A DNA stretch of 64,000 bases from Alcanivorax profundi (lineage in GTDB: Bacteria > Pseudomonadota > Gammaproteobacteria > Pseudomonadales > Alcanivoracaceae). The stretch spans positions 888,167 to 952,166 of the forward strand of contig NZ_QYYA01000002.1 of the NCBI RefSeq assembly GCF_003597125.1. Direction: 5' to 3'. The notes beneath the pieces were generated by a model. The model was given only the letters and a program-made list of their open reading frames with translations, was not told the origin of the DNA and made no database searches. This document shows positions 9,955 through 17,665 of the stretch, one piece after another. Numbering within the stretch: the stretch's first letter is position 1; the number at the start of each line of letters is the position of its first letter. The translations under genes and the position numbers were made by a program.

Positions 9955-10104
9955 AGCGACGGGCCGGAACCCCCGATCCCCCAGTACCCTCACCGGTTCG
10001 TCGCTAATGTCCCCGGTCTTTTCCCCCAAAAAGACCGGGGCGGCAAGCCTCCCTGGCAGCACAGTCGTTCCCTTCCCCCTAGATTGCTGCCAGGGATTTT
10101 TTTT
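9955..10104 (+). ncRNA. Small RNA 2, tandem paralogue of small RNA 1
   Basis: About 150 nt with the same three-hairpin plan as copy 1. Stem 1 pairs 9955-9967 with 9993-10005. Relative to copy 1 the AGCTACG/CGTAGCT ends have become AGCGACG/CGTCGCT, a compensatory base-pair change, while the loop CCCCCGATCCCCCAGTACCC is kept. Hairpin 2 is different in sequence (CCCCGGTCTTTT, 10011-10022, with AAAAGACCGGGG, 10029-10040) but keeps the C5 loop. The terminator stem is identical to that of copy 1. This pattern, with stems free to vary and loops fixed, indicates functional RNAs whose C-rich loops are the active part. Confidence 0.75.
10051..10104 (+). terminator. Intrinsic terminator of small RNA 2
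   Basis: CCCTGGCAGC (10051-10060) pairs with GCTGCCAGGG (10086-10095), followed by A and eight T. The loop contains CCCTTCCCCC. Confidence 0.9.
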
Positions 10105-10157
10105 GCCTGGAGAAAAGTCAGGCGCCGCAGACCCAGACCCCAAAATCCCGATTTCAC

Positions 10158-10228
10158 TGTGGGACCGGTGGTTCCACCGCGATTCGCTGCGGAGGGTGTT
10201 TCGCGGTCGAACGACCGCTCCTGTGGGA
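10158..10228. repeat. REP-like palindromic element, copy 1
   Basis: It contains TGTGGGACCGGTGGTTCCACC, then CGCGAT, and after about 25 bases TCGCGGTCGAACGACCGCTC. Each half can fold on itself. A second copy with the same two halves and only scattered changes lies at 52173-52245, so this is a dispersed extragenic family. Confidence 0.65.
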
Positions 10229-10234
10229 TTGGCG

Positions 10235-10885
10235 TCAGGCCTCGGGCGTCACAGGCTGATCGGCTCCGAACCCCTCCACCTCCAGCCATTCACCCAGCTT
10301 GTTCCAGGCGTCTTCGCAGCCTGTACCATTGGTGGCCGAGAACAATTGCAGGCTCAACGGGGCGGGGTGGTTCTTGAGCTGGCTCTTGACCTTGAGCAGG
10401 GTGCTCTTGGCGGCACCGAATTTCAGCTTGTCGGCCTTGGTCATGAGAATGTGCAGAGGCATGTTGGCCTGGGCAGACCATTCCAGCATCAGCAGATCGA
10501 AGTCCTTGAGCGGATGGCGGATGTCCATCATCAAGACCAGGCCAATCAGCGCCTGGCGTTCAGCCAGGTAATGATCCAGGTGTTGTTGCCACTCGTTGCG
10601 CTTGGTCTTGGCGACTTTGGCGTAGCCGTATCCGGGCAGGTCAACCAGCCGGCGGGTGTCATCCAGCTCAAAGAAGTTGATTAGCTGGGTACGGCCCGGG
10701 GTCTTGGAAGTTCTGGCCAGGGTGCGCTGGCTGGTCAGACGGTTGATGGCGCTGGATTTGCCGGCATTGGAGCGGCCGGCAAAGGCCACTTCCCGGCCTT
10801 CATCCGCCGGGCACTGATCCAGGCGCTGGGCGCTTTGCAGAAAGCGGGCCTGATGCAGCAGGGTTTCCACGGGGTGCTGTGCCAT
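10235..10885 (-). CDS. engB: Ribosome biogenesis GTPase EngB (YihA/YsxC)
   Basis: This 216-residue GTPase of the TrmE-Era-EngA-EngB family takes part in large ribosomal subunit assembly. The G1 loop GRSNAGKSS sits near residue 36. DLPGYGYAK (G3 region) is near residue 80, and MTKADKLK provides the G4 TKxD motif. Length and N-terminal extension are typical. It is transcribed away from the cytochrome genes, and its 3' end faces the tandem small RNAs, the same relative position as Spot 42 and ErsA. Only the REP-like element and the small RNA terminators separate it from the antiporter region. Confidence 0.96.
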   Translation of the reverse strand: MAQHPVETLLHQARFLQSAQRLDQCPADEGREVAFAGRSNAGKSSAINRLTSQRTLARTSKTPGRTQLINFFELDDTRRLVDLPGYGYAKVAKTKRNEWQQHLDHYLAERQALIGLVLMMDIRHPLKDFDLLMLEWSAQANMPLHILMTKADKLKFGAAKSTLLKVKSQLKNHPAPLSLQLFSATNGTGCEDAWNKLGEWLEVEGFGADQPVTPEA

Positions 10886-10925
10886 TCTGGGCCTCTATTG
10901 TTTATCCTTACCATTCACATGGAAT

Positions 10926-10955
10926 ATGACGGGACCTGCAAGACTGGTATATAAT
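10926..10955 (+). promoter_or_regulatory. Candidate sigma-70 promoter of the cytochrome c genes
   Basis: A perfect TATAAT (10950-10955) is preceded at 18 bases by ATGACG (10926-10931), a partial match to TTGACA. The resulting leader of roughly 100 nt would contain two hairpins: GGTCTC...GAGACC near 10965-10985 and GGGTTTGCC/GGCAAACCC at 11001-11024. Confidence 0.5.
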
Positions 10956-11064
10956 CCCGGCGCCGGTCTCGGTCAGGGTGAGACCGCGGACGTTCTACAA
11001 GGGTTTGCCCGGAAAGGCAAACCCACTTCGCCAGCGGTGATGCCAGCTTAGCAGAGGACACGAT

Positions 11065-11358
11065 ATGAAGGGTTGGGTAGCAGGTTTAGCAATGGTTCTG
11101 ACCGTGGGGGCTGCACATGCAGCAACGGTTGAGGAACGTTACGCCAGTAGCTGCACTTTCTGTCATTCCAACGGCGCCGCCGGTGCGCCAAAATCCCACG
11201 ATGAAGCTGCCTGGAAGCCCCGCCTGGAAAAAGGCATGGACACCATGGTGAAGCACGCCAGAGAAGGGTTTAACGCCATGCCGCCCAAAGGCATGTGCAA
11301 CGACTGTAGCGATGAAGAATACCGTGCTCTGATCGAGTACATGTCAAAAGCCAAATAA
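11065..11358 (+). CDS. Cytochrome c5-type monoheme protein
   Basis: This 97-residue exported protein has a signal peptide with cleavage likely after AHA (residue 19). The heme c motif CTFCH lies at 30-34. A methionine in the NAMPPKGM region is the likely sixth ligand, and the later MCNDC cysteine pair is characteristic of the c5 family. It is a periplasmic electron carrier that can feed terminal oxidases. It is followed after 24 bases by the diheme cytochrome c4 gene, so the two are probably cotranscribed from the promoter near 10950. Confidence 0.9.
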   Translation: MKGWVAGLAMVLTVGAAHAATVEERYASSCTFCHSNGAAGAPKSHDEAAWKPRLEKGMDTMVKHAREGFNAMPPKGMCNDCSDEEYRALIEYMSKAK

Positions 11359-11382
11359 GACGCTGTTGTTTAAGGATAGGCC

Positions 11383-12033
11383 ATGAAGTTTGCAAAACTG
11401 TTCGTGCTGCTGGCTGCTGCTGTGGTAGCCACCCCGGCCATGGCGGCCGGTGATGCTGAAGCCGGTGAAGCCAAAGCGGCCCCGTGTGCGGCTTGCCACG
11501 GTCAGGGCGGTAACGCCACGATCGCCATGTACCCGAAACTGGCTGGGCAGGGCGAAGCCTACCTGGTCAAGCAGCTGCAGGATTTCAAGTCCGGTGCACG
11601 TGACAATGCCATCATGGCGGGTCAGGTAGCAGGCATGAGTGAGCAGGACATGCAGGACATCGCGGCCTATTACGCAGCCCAGGAAGCGGAAGCCGGTCAG
11701 GCCAATCCGGACCTGGTCGAGCTGGGCGAGCGGCTCTACCGTGGCGGTGACGCAGGCAATAATCTTCCCGCCTGTTCCGGCTGTCATGGCCCGGCAGGCC
11801 AGGGCATTGATGCGGCCCAGTACCCGCACCTGGCAGGTCAGAATGCCCAGTACGTGGAAGACCAGCTCAAGGCGTTCCGTGCCGCGGGCCGTAATGATCT
11901 GGGTGATAACCTGATCAAGCGCACCAACGATGCTAGCGGCGAAGAGCCGGGTATGATGCAGACTATCGCGGCAGAAATGAGCGATACCCAGATCAAGGCC
12001 GTGGCCAGCTTCATTTCCGGGCTGTCCAAGTAA
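11383..12033 (+). CDS. Diheme cytochrome c4
   Basis: This 216-residue periplasmic protein has a signal peptide cleaved after MAA and two tandem cytochrome c domains, with CAACH at 35-39 and CSGCH at 131-135. YPKLAGQ in the first half and YPHLAGQ in the second mark the internal duplication typical of cytochrome c4. It carries electrons between the bc1 complex and cbb3-type oxidases in related bacteria. It lies in an apparent operon with the cytochrome c5 gene and is closed by a strong terminator. Confidence 0.95.
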   Translation: MKFAKLFVLLAAAVVATPAMAAGDAEAGEAKAAPCAACHGQGGNATIAMYPKLAGQGEAYLVKQLQDFKSGARDNAIMAGQVAGMSEQDMQDIAAYYAAQEAEAGQANPDLVELGERLYRGGDAGNNLPACSGCHGPAGQGIDAAQYPHLAGQNAQYVEDQLKAFRAAGRNDLGDNLIKRTNDASGEEPGMMQTIAAEMSDTQIKAVASFISGLSK

Positions 12034-12057
12034 GGCTATCCGGTTACGGTTTGTAGA

Positions 12058-12085
12058 AAAGGCAGCCTTCGGGCTGCCTTTTTTG
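12058..12085 (+). terminator. Intrinsic terminator after cytochrome c4
   Basis: GGCAGCC and GGCTGCC flank a TTCG tetraloop (12061-12078), followed by six T. It closes the cytochrome c5-c4 unit. Confidence 0.92.
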
Positions 12086-12227
12086 TGGCTAACGTGAAAA
12101 GATACCGGGGCGTATCCGAACAACGCCTTACCTGATCGGTAGAAAAGGCGTTATTACGGTGCGTTTCAGGATAAAAAATGCCTGCCGGTGGTCACACTAC
12201 CGGACATTAACAAAAAGGAGAGGATGA

Positions 12228-12863
12228 ATGCTTCGCTTTGTGACGGCTTTGCTGCTGACGTTGGGACTGGTTACTGCGGCCTCTGCCGCTGATGATCATG
12301 CCCGTTTCGCCGTGGATACCCACTACAAGATCCTGGATGTGCCCGGGAGCGTGGATGACCCCAGCAAGGTAGAAGTGCGGGAGTTTTTCTCCTACGGCTG
12401 CCCCCACTGTTACTCCCTGGAGCCGGCAGTAGATGCCTGGTTGGAGGAAAAGCCGGACTATATCGACTATGTTCGCACTCCGGTTCTTTTCCTGCGTAAC
12501 GCCGAGCCGCTGGCTCGTGCCTATTATGTGGAAGAGGCCATGGGGCTGGTAGACCAGATCCACGCGCCGCTGTTTGATGCGATTCACAAGCACCGCGAGC
12601 CCTTGTTCAGCGAGCCAGCACTGGCCAACTTTTTCCGTAAGTACGGTGTAGAGCCAGAGCAGTTCAACAAGCTGTACAGCTCGTTCGGGGTGTCCACCAA
12701 GATCCGTCAGGCGGACGCCCTGACCCGCACCTACAAGATTCCTGGTGTGCCGAACTTTGTGGTGAACGGCAAGTACCTGATCCTGCGCCAGAACCTGAAA
12801 GACAATAATGAGCTGTTCCAGGTCATCGAATATCTGGCCAACAAGGAAAAGAACGGCGGTTGA
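12228..12863 (+). CDS. dsbA: Thiol:disulfide interchange protein DsbA
   Basis: This 211-residue periplasmic oxidoreductase introduces disulfide bonds into exported proteins. It has a signal peptide ending ASA at 20 and the active-site motif CPHC at 58-61 in FFSYGCPHCYSLEP. The cis-proline loop is GVPNFVVNG near residue 175. A good ribosome-binding site (AGGAGAGG) precedes the ATG. The location after cytochromes c5 and c4, and before an EEP-family hydrolase that starts 3 bases after its stop, matches the conserved order in Pseudomonas-like genomes. The reoxidation partner DsbB is not in the window. Confidence 0.95.
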   Translation: MLRFVTALLLTLGLVTAASAADDHARFAVDTHYKILDVPGSVDDPSKVEVREFFSYGCPHCYSLEPAVDAWLEEKPDYIDYVRTPVLFLRNAEPLARAYYVEEAMGLVDQIHAPLFDAIHKHREPLFSEPALANFFRKYGVEPEQFNKLYSSFGVSTKIRQADALTRTYKIPGVPNFVVNGKYLILRQNLKDNNELFQVIEYLANKEKNGG

Positions 12864-12866
12864 TCC

Positions 12867-13769
12867 ATGCTGCTGGATAAGGCTCGCACCGCGTACCGTG
12901 ACTGGAAAGCCCGCCCTGCGGGCTTTTCCTTCGTTCGGGAGGGCGCTCGCAAGACGCGCCAGACCCGTGAAGTGCTATTACCCGATAATCGCCTGAAGTT
13001 GCTCAGCTTCAACATTCAGGCCGGCATCGGTAGCCAGAAGTTCGGTGACTACATCACTGGCAGCTGGAAGCATCTTGTTGCGCACCCGCGCAGTATCGAG
13101 ACCATCGAACAGATTGCCGGGGTGCTCAGCCACTTTGACGTGGTGGGCCTGCAGGAAGTGGATGGTGGCAGCCTGCGTTCGCGTAACATGAACCAGCTGG
13201 TGCATCTGGCCTCCATGGGCGATTTTGCGTTCTGGCATCAGCAGCTCAATCGTAATCTTGGCCGCCTCGGCCAGTTCAGCAACGGCTTTCTGAGCCGTTT
13301 GCAGCCCTTCGAAGTCACCGATCACCGTTTGCCTGGCTTGCCCGGGCGGGGTGCCATCGTGATCAAGTATGGTCACCCCATCCAGCCGTTGGTGGTGGTG
13401 GTGGCGCATCTGGCGCTGGGAGAGAAGGTGCGTAATACCCAGCTGGCTTACCTGAAACGGATGCTGCGCGACTACAAGTATGTGGTGATGATGGGCGACT
13501 TTAACTGCCGCCTTGAGCACCTGTATGCATCACCATTGGCAGAGCTGGGACTGGTTACCGTGGAAGCGGACAACCTCAACACCTATCCCAGCTGGGCACC
13601 GGACCGCCACATCGACCATATCCTCTTGTCTCCGGGTCTGGAGAGCCAGCACACACGGGTACTGGAAGACTGCCGACTCTCGGATCACCTGCCACTGGCC
13701 ACCGAAATCATTGTGCCTGACGAGGTGATTGCCGCGACCCGGGAACACCGGCTGCCGCTGATCAGTTAA
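12867..13769 (+). CDS. Endonuclease/exonuclease/phosphatase family hydrolase
   Basis: This 300-residue protein of the EEP (DNase I-like) fold begins 3 bases after dsbA and is probably cotranscribed. Catalytic landmarks are visible: LSFNIQAG near residue 48, GLQEVDGG near 94, MMGDFNC near 209, and the C-terminal HIDHILLS and SDHLPL motifs that hold the catalytic Asp/His pair. The substrate (nucleic acid, lipid headgroup or other phosphodiester) cannot be told from sequence. Its stop codon TAA is supplied by an interspersed heptamer-array repeat that begins in its last codons. Confidence 0.85.
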   Translation: MLLDKARTAYRDWKARPAGFSFVREGARKTRQTREVLLPDNRLKLLSFNIQAGIGSQKFGDYITGSWKHLVAHPRSIETIEQIAGVLSHFDVVGLQEVDGGSLRSRNMNQLVHLASMGDFAFWHQQLNRNLGRLGQFSNGFLSRLQPFEVTDHRLPGLPGRGAIVIKYGHPIQPLVVVVAHLALGEKVRNTQLAYLKRMLRDYKYVVMMGDFNCRLEHLYASPLAELGLVTVEADNLNTYPSWAPDRHIDHILLSPGLESQHTRVLEDCRLSDHLPLATEIIVPDEVIAATREHRLPLIS

Positions 13770-13918
13770 CAGTGAATAGTTAACAGTGAACAGTTGCGCG
13801 TTAGCGTATTGGGCTTACTCAACGGCCTGAGGCCGCGCACTACTGTTTAAGGGAGTGCAGGCGCTTGAAAACCGGGTGTCGTTTTCGCTGTTCACTATTC
13901 ACTGTTAACTGTTCACTC
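13763..13918. repeat. Inverted heptamer-array element, copy A
   Basis: The left arm is four tandem heptamers of the form AGTKAAY (AGTTAAC, AGTGAAT, AGTTAAC, AGTGAAC). The right arm is the same kind of array in inverse orientation, ending CTGTTAACTGTTCACT. The core (GGCCTGAGGCCGCGC region) is a decayed version of the GC-rich hairpin in copies B and C. The element begins inside the last codons of the upstream hydrolase gene. Confidence 0.85.
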
Positions 13919-14008
13919 TTCCAGAGCGCTGGATTAGCCCTCCCCCCCCAAAAAAAACAGCCAGCAAAATGCCATGACAGCGTCATTTGAAAGCGTCAGG
14001 CTGTCCTC

Positions 14009-14509
14009 ATGACCCTCAATCGTTTGATCATCGTTGCCCTGCTTCTGCTGCCCGCGTTTGGGGCCCTGGCGGATTGCCCGCGCGTGCCGGGTGAAGAGGA
14101 TGATCGCCGTGCCAATGCAGGTTGTCTGATTGTTCAGGACGACAAGGTGTTGCTGATTACACATCGCTGGGGCGGCAAGCTGGGTGTGCCGGGCGGGACG
14201 CTGGAGGCCGGTGAACTGGCACAGTGCACCGCTTATCGGGAAACCCGTGAAGAGACAGGGATTGAGGTGGTGGTCGGGCCGCGTGTACGGGTGATGAAGA
14301 ACGGTTTTCATCTTTATCGTTGTTATCCCGCAGACGCGCAGACTGTCAACGCTCCTCTCCCTGTGCCGGAGTCATCACGGCTGGAGGTAAGCGCCATGGG
14401 GTGGTATTCCCCGGCGCAATTACGCAAGGATGATTGGCGCTTTCCCTACCAGTTCGAACTTTTCCTCAATGTGCTCGACGAACAGCTGTCGCTGCCTCCT
14501 TCCCCCTGA
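14009..14509 (+). CDS. Exported Nudix hydrolase
   Basis: This 166-residue protein has a clear Nudix box at residues 63-85 (GGTLEAGE, then REETREETG-like RETREETGI) that fits GX5EX7REUXEEXGU apart from one position. Its unusual feature is the N-terminus, MTLNRLIIVALLLLPAFGALA, a typical signal peptide that would send the enzyme to the periplasm. The mature part begins DCPRVPG. Nudix enzymes cleave nucleoside diphosphate derivatives and are normally cytoplasmic. The substrate is unknown. It has no operon partner and follows the heptamer-array repeat. Confidence 0.82.
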   Translation: MTLNRLIIVALLLLPAFGALADCPRVPGEEDDRRANAGCLIVQDDKVLLITHRWGGKLGVPGGTLEAGELAQCTAYRETREETGIEVVVGPRVRVMKNGFHLYRCYPADAQTVNAPLPVPESSRLEVSAMGWYSPAQLRKDDWRFPYQFELFLNVLDEQLSLPPSP

Positions 14510-14628
14510 TTCTGTTAGCGGTTTAAGGCCGGTACTGCAGTGCATACCCCATATGGGTGATGCGCACGGTATATGACTCCCTTCTAATGATTGGGCAACG
14601 TCAATCGGGGTGATTGGAGATATCACAC

Positions 14629-16818
14629 ATGAAGGGAACATTCAGAATCGCCAGCCTGGCGATGGCCATTGCCATCGCCGGATGCGGCGGCGGTGGAGGC
14701 AGCAGTGGCGATGCCTCGTCGACGCCGTCTGCAAAGTCCAGCGTGGACGGTGCCGTGACCAAGGGGCCTGTCGCTGGCGCAACACTTTACCTCTACAGCA
14801 TGGATGCCACAGGCAACAAGACCGGGGACGCGGTCGCCGGTCCGATCACCACCGCGGCGGATGGCAGCTGGTCCGTGACGATTCCGGACTCGGTGGCTCG
14901 CCCACTGTTGATCGAGGCGTCAGGAGGCACCTATGAGGATGAAGCCACAGGCGCCACCGTCAATGCGGGTAGTTTGAACTCGTTCCTCCCCGCAGGGGCG
15001 GAGACTGCAGCGGTAACGCCGGTGAGCGAATTGCTGGTGCGGGCCGCCCGTGAGCACCTGGCGGCCAACGCGGAAGCAACCCTGGATGATGGCGTCAACG
15101 CAGGTCGTGATGTGCTTGACGACGTGCTGGGGGTGTCTTTCGATCCGCTGACTACCGTTCCTGCAACCAGCGGCGATGATGCCGCCGCCAAGCAGTACGC
15201 TGCGGTGCTGGGAGGGCTCTCTACCCAGGCGAACACCCTGAGCGGCTCTACCGACCCGTTTGAAACCGTGATCGCGCTCATTGAGGATGCCTCCGATGGC
15301 GTCGTGGATGGCAAGAAGGACGGGAGCAATATCACCATCGGTGACAATGCCGGGACCCTGCCAGATACCAGCAGCAGTGATCTGGTGGATGCGATCAACG
15401 ACTACGCGTCCGAGAATGAAGAGCTTGGTGTCGCTAGCTACACGCTGTCCGCTGCAGCCGGTAGCAACGGTAGCGTGTCGCCGGCGTCGGTGTCGGTGTT
15501 GGGCGGTGCCACGGTCGACTTCACCATTACACCGGACACCGGTTACAGCATTGATACGGTGACAGGTTGTGACGGGGACCTGGAGGGCGGGATCTTTACC
15601 ACCGATGTCATCGAGGCCACCTGTAGTCTGTCTGTATCGTTTGTCATTAATGAATACGAAGTGAGCACAGCTTCGGTGACGGGTGGCGCGGTGCTGCCCG
15701 GTTCGGCGCTGGTGGATCACGGTGACAGCACCGAGTTCGAGATCAGTATCGATGAAGGCTATGACCTGCTGGGCGTAGAGGGGTGTGGGGGTTCGCTTGA
15801 AGGGACCACGTACACAACGGGGCCGATCACGGCAGCCTGTACTCTCACCCCGAGCTTTGCCCTGAAACAATATGCGGTAACGACCAATGTCGTGGGTGAA
15901 GGGAGTTTTGATCCTGATTCGCTGACGGTAGGCCATGGCCAGAATGGTTCGCTGACACTGACTGCGATGATGGGCTACCAGGTGGACTCGGTGGCTGGGG
16001 ATACCTGTGAGGTTGCTGCTACCGGCCAGAATGGTGGCTACACCGTTGGCCCGGTGACTGAAGCCTGTCAGGTAGAAGCGGTACTGAGTCTGATGAGCTA
16101 TACCGTGACTGCCCAAGTCACGGGCAATGGCACCGCCTCGCAATCCAGTGCAACGGTTGAGCATGGTAGTTCGGCCAGCTTTACGCTGACGCCTGACGAA
16201 GGGCACCAGATTGGCGCCGTTGGTGGCACCTGTGGCGGCAGCCTGGAAGGCAGCACTTACACCACTGCGGGCATCACAGGCAATTGTTCCGTGGCAGTGA
16301 CTTTCGATCCGCTGCAATACCAGGTAACCACGATCGCAGCCAATGGCAGCTTCTCGCCAGCCAACCCCATGGTTAACCACGGCGATAGCCAGGTATTCAC
16401 GGTGACCGCAGATGAAGGCTATCAGCTGACCGGTGTGACCGGTTGTGGGGGGACACTTGAGGGCAACACCTTTACCACATCCACCATTACTGCTGCCTGT
16501 TCAGTGGAAGCGACCTTCGAAGAGAAGACTTACACCGTTACCGCCACGGTACAGGGTGACAACGGGATGATTTCCGGCGAGAACCTGGAGGGTGTGGGGC
16601 ACGGCGATGTCAGGGAGCTGACCGTCACCCCGAGTGAAGGCTATGAGGTCAATACCATCAGTGGCTGTGGCGGCTCCCTGAATGTGGACGGCACAACCTA
16701 TACCACCGGTGAGATTGTTGCGGACTGTGAGGTGGTGGTGAGTTTTGTGGAAGACGGTTCGGGCCCAACCGGCGCGTTCTGGAACGAATTTAACTGGGAT
16801 CAAGCCAACTGGCAGTGA
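14629..16818 (+). CDS. Repeat-containing lipoprotein (InlB B-repeat-like)
   Basis: This 729-residue protein has a lipoprotein signal, MKGTFRIASLAMAIAIAGC, followed by a glycine/serine linker. Residues about 40-260 form an N-terminal domain that begins VDGAVTKGPVAGATLYLY, like carboxypeptidase-regulatory-type folds. Then come about seven repeats of roughly 65-70 residues with the pattern YTVTA...G.GSVSP...V.HG.S..FT.TPDEGY.I..V.GCGGSLEG.TYTT.I.A.C.V..SF, resembling divergent InlB B-repeats. The protein ends in a tryptophan-rich tail, FWNEFNWDQANWQ. I chose the ATG at 14629 for its spacing from GGAG. A TTG at 14614 is in frame. The next gene lies 40 bases downstream. Confidence 0.75.
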   Translation: MKGTFRIASLAMAIAIAGCGGGGGSSGDASSTPSAKSSVDGAVTKGPVAGATLYLYSMDATGNKTGDAVAGPITTAADGSWSVTIPDSVARPLLIEASGGTYEDEATGATVNAGSLNSFLPAGAETAAVTPVSELLVRAAREHLAANAEATLDDGVNAGRDVLDDVLGVSFDPLTTVPATSGDDAAAKQYAAVLGGLSTQANTLSGSTDPFETVIALIEDASDGVVDGKKDGSNITIGDNAGTLPDTSSSDLVDAINDYASENEELGVASYTLSAAAGSNGSVSPASVSVLGGATVDFTITPDTGYSIDTVTGCDGDLEGGIFTTDVIEATCSLSVSFVINEYEVSTASVTGGAVLPGSALVDHGDSTEFEISIDEGYDLLGVEGCGGSLEGTTYTTGPITAACTLTPSFALKQYAVTTNVVGEGSFDPDSLTVGHGQNGSLTLTAMMGYQVDSVAGDTCEVAATGQNGGYTVGPVTEACQVEAVLSLMSYTVTAQVTGNGTASQSSATVEHGSSASFTLTPDEGHQIGAVGGTCGGSLEGSTYTTAGITGNCSVAVTFDPLQYQVTTIAANGSFSPANPMVNHGDSQVFTVTADEGYQLTGVTGCGGTLEGNTFTTSTITAACSVEATFEEKTYTVTATVQGDNGMISGENLEGVGHGDVRELTVTPSEGYEVNTISGCGGSLNVDGTTYTTGEIVADCEVVVSFVEDGSGPTGAFWNEFNWDQANWQ

Positions 16819-16858
16819 GGCCATTGGTTAAAGGACATAACCTTAGAGGGTAAGAGAC

Positions 16859-17563
16859 ATGAAAAAGATGATTCTGACTGGCCTCACCGCCGCCGTGCTG
16901 AGCGCCAATGCGATGGCTTCGGAAGTGACTGAAGGTGATGTAACGCAATTCAACGCCAACACCCCGGCGTTGGCGAGCGAGGTGAATGGCAACTTTGCGG
17001 CGCTTATTTCTGCGATCAATGACAATAATGAGCGTATTTCCGCGCTGGAAGACGCAGCTGGCACCGGTGGTTCCCTGGAAGACAAGATTGCGGGCTCCAC
17101 TTACAAGGTAATGTTTGTGGGCAATATTATCGGTACCCATCATGACGCCTTGAGCCCCCATAGCTCTGGCTATCTTGAGGGCTTTGGCGGTACCAGCGTG
17201 ATTACGTTCAACGAGGATGGCAGCCTGTCTGAGCAATGGCAGGAAGCGGGTCGGGAAATCGGTCTGGACAAAGATGATTGCGAAGAAACCCAGCCTGATA
17301 CGTTTGTCTGTGAGCACCGTGTAGATGACTTTGTTGATGGCCCCGAGACATTCACTAACCAGGGTAGTTGGTCGTTGGATGGCAACGTGCTCGCCGTGAC
17401 GTTCCCGGAAGAAGAAGACAGTGAGGATTTCCTGGTTTCCATGAATGGAGAGCTGATTATTCTGACGAGTTCTTCTATTGAGCAGGAGAGCGACGAGTAC
17501 GGCACCAATAGTGATTACGAGCATTCAATCGCTATCGGGGTGCGTTTGCCCGTGGTGGAATAA
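16859..17563 (+). CDS. Secreted protein of unknown function
   Basis: This 234-residue protein has a signal peptide ending NAMA or MAS near residue 20. A short N-terminal module follows, QFNANTPALASEVNGNF, then AALISAINDNNERISALED, a probable coiled-coil or trimerisation stalk found at the start of many exported proteins. The rest is an acidic, beta-rich domain without a recognised family. It follows the repeat lipoprotein with a good ribosome-binding region (AGAGGGTAAGAG) and is closed by a terminator, so the two form an operon of surface or periplasmic proteins. Confidence 0.6.
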   Translation: MKKMILTGLTAAVLSANAMASEVTEGDVTQFNANTPALASEVNGNFAALISAINDNNERISALEDAAGTGGSLEDKIAGSTYKVMFVGNIIGTHHDALSPHSSGYLEGFGGTSVITFNEDGSLSEQWQEAGREIGLDKDDCEETQPDTFVCEHRVDDFVDGPETFTNQGSWSLDGNVLAVTFPEEEDSEDFLVSMNGELIILTSSSIEQESDEYGTNSDYEHSIAIGVRLPVVE

Positions 17564-17587
17564 TCCGCATTGAAACTGAACGAGGAA

Positions 17588-17609
17588 GGGGGCATTTGCC
17601 CCCTTTTTT
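17588..17609 (+). terminator. Intrinsic terminator of the lipoprotein operon
   Basis: GGGGGCATTTGCCCCC followed by six T, directly after the secreted-protein gene. Confidence 0.92.
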
Positions 17610-17665
17610 GTGTCCTGGAAGTAGCCGTAGAGCGTCTCGTTTTGTGTAGAGGGGGCGTTTTCGGG

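Noticed and set aside
9810-10143. Short open frames across the small RNA region
   Set aside because: They run through the RNA hairpins and terminators, lack initiation signals, and base changes between the two RNA copies follow RNA pairing rather than codons.
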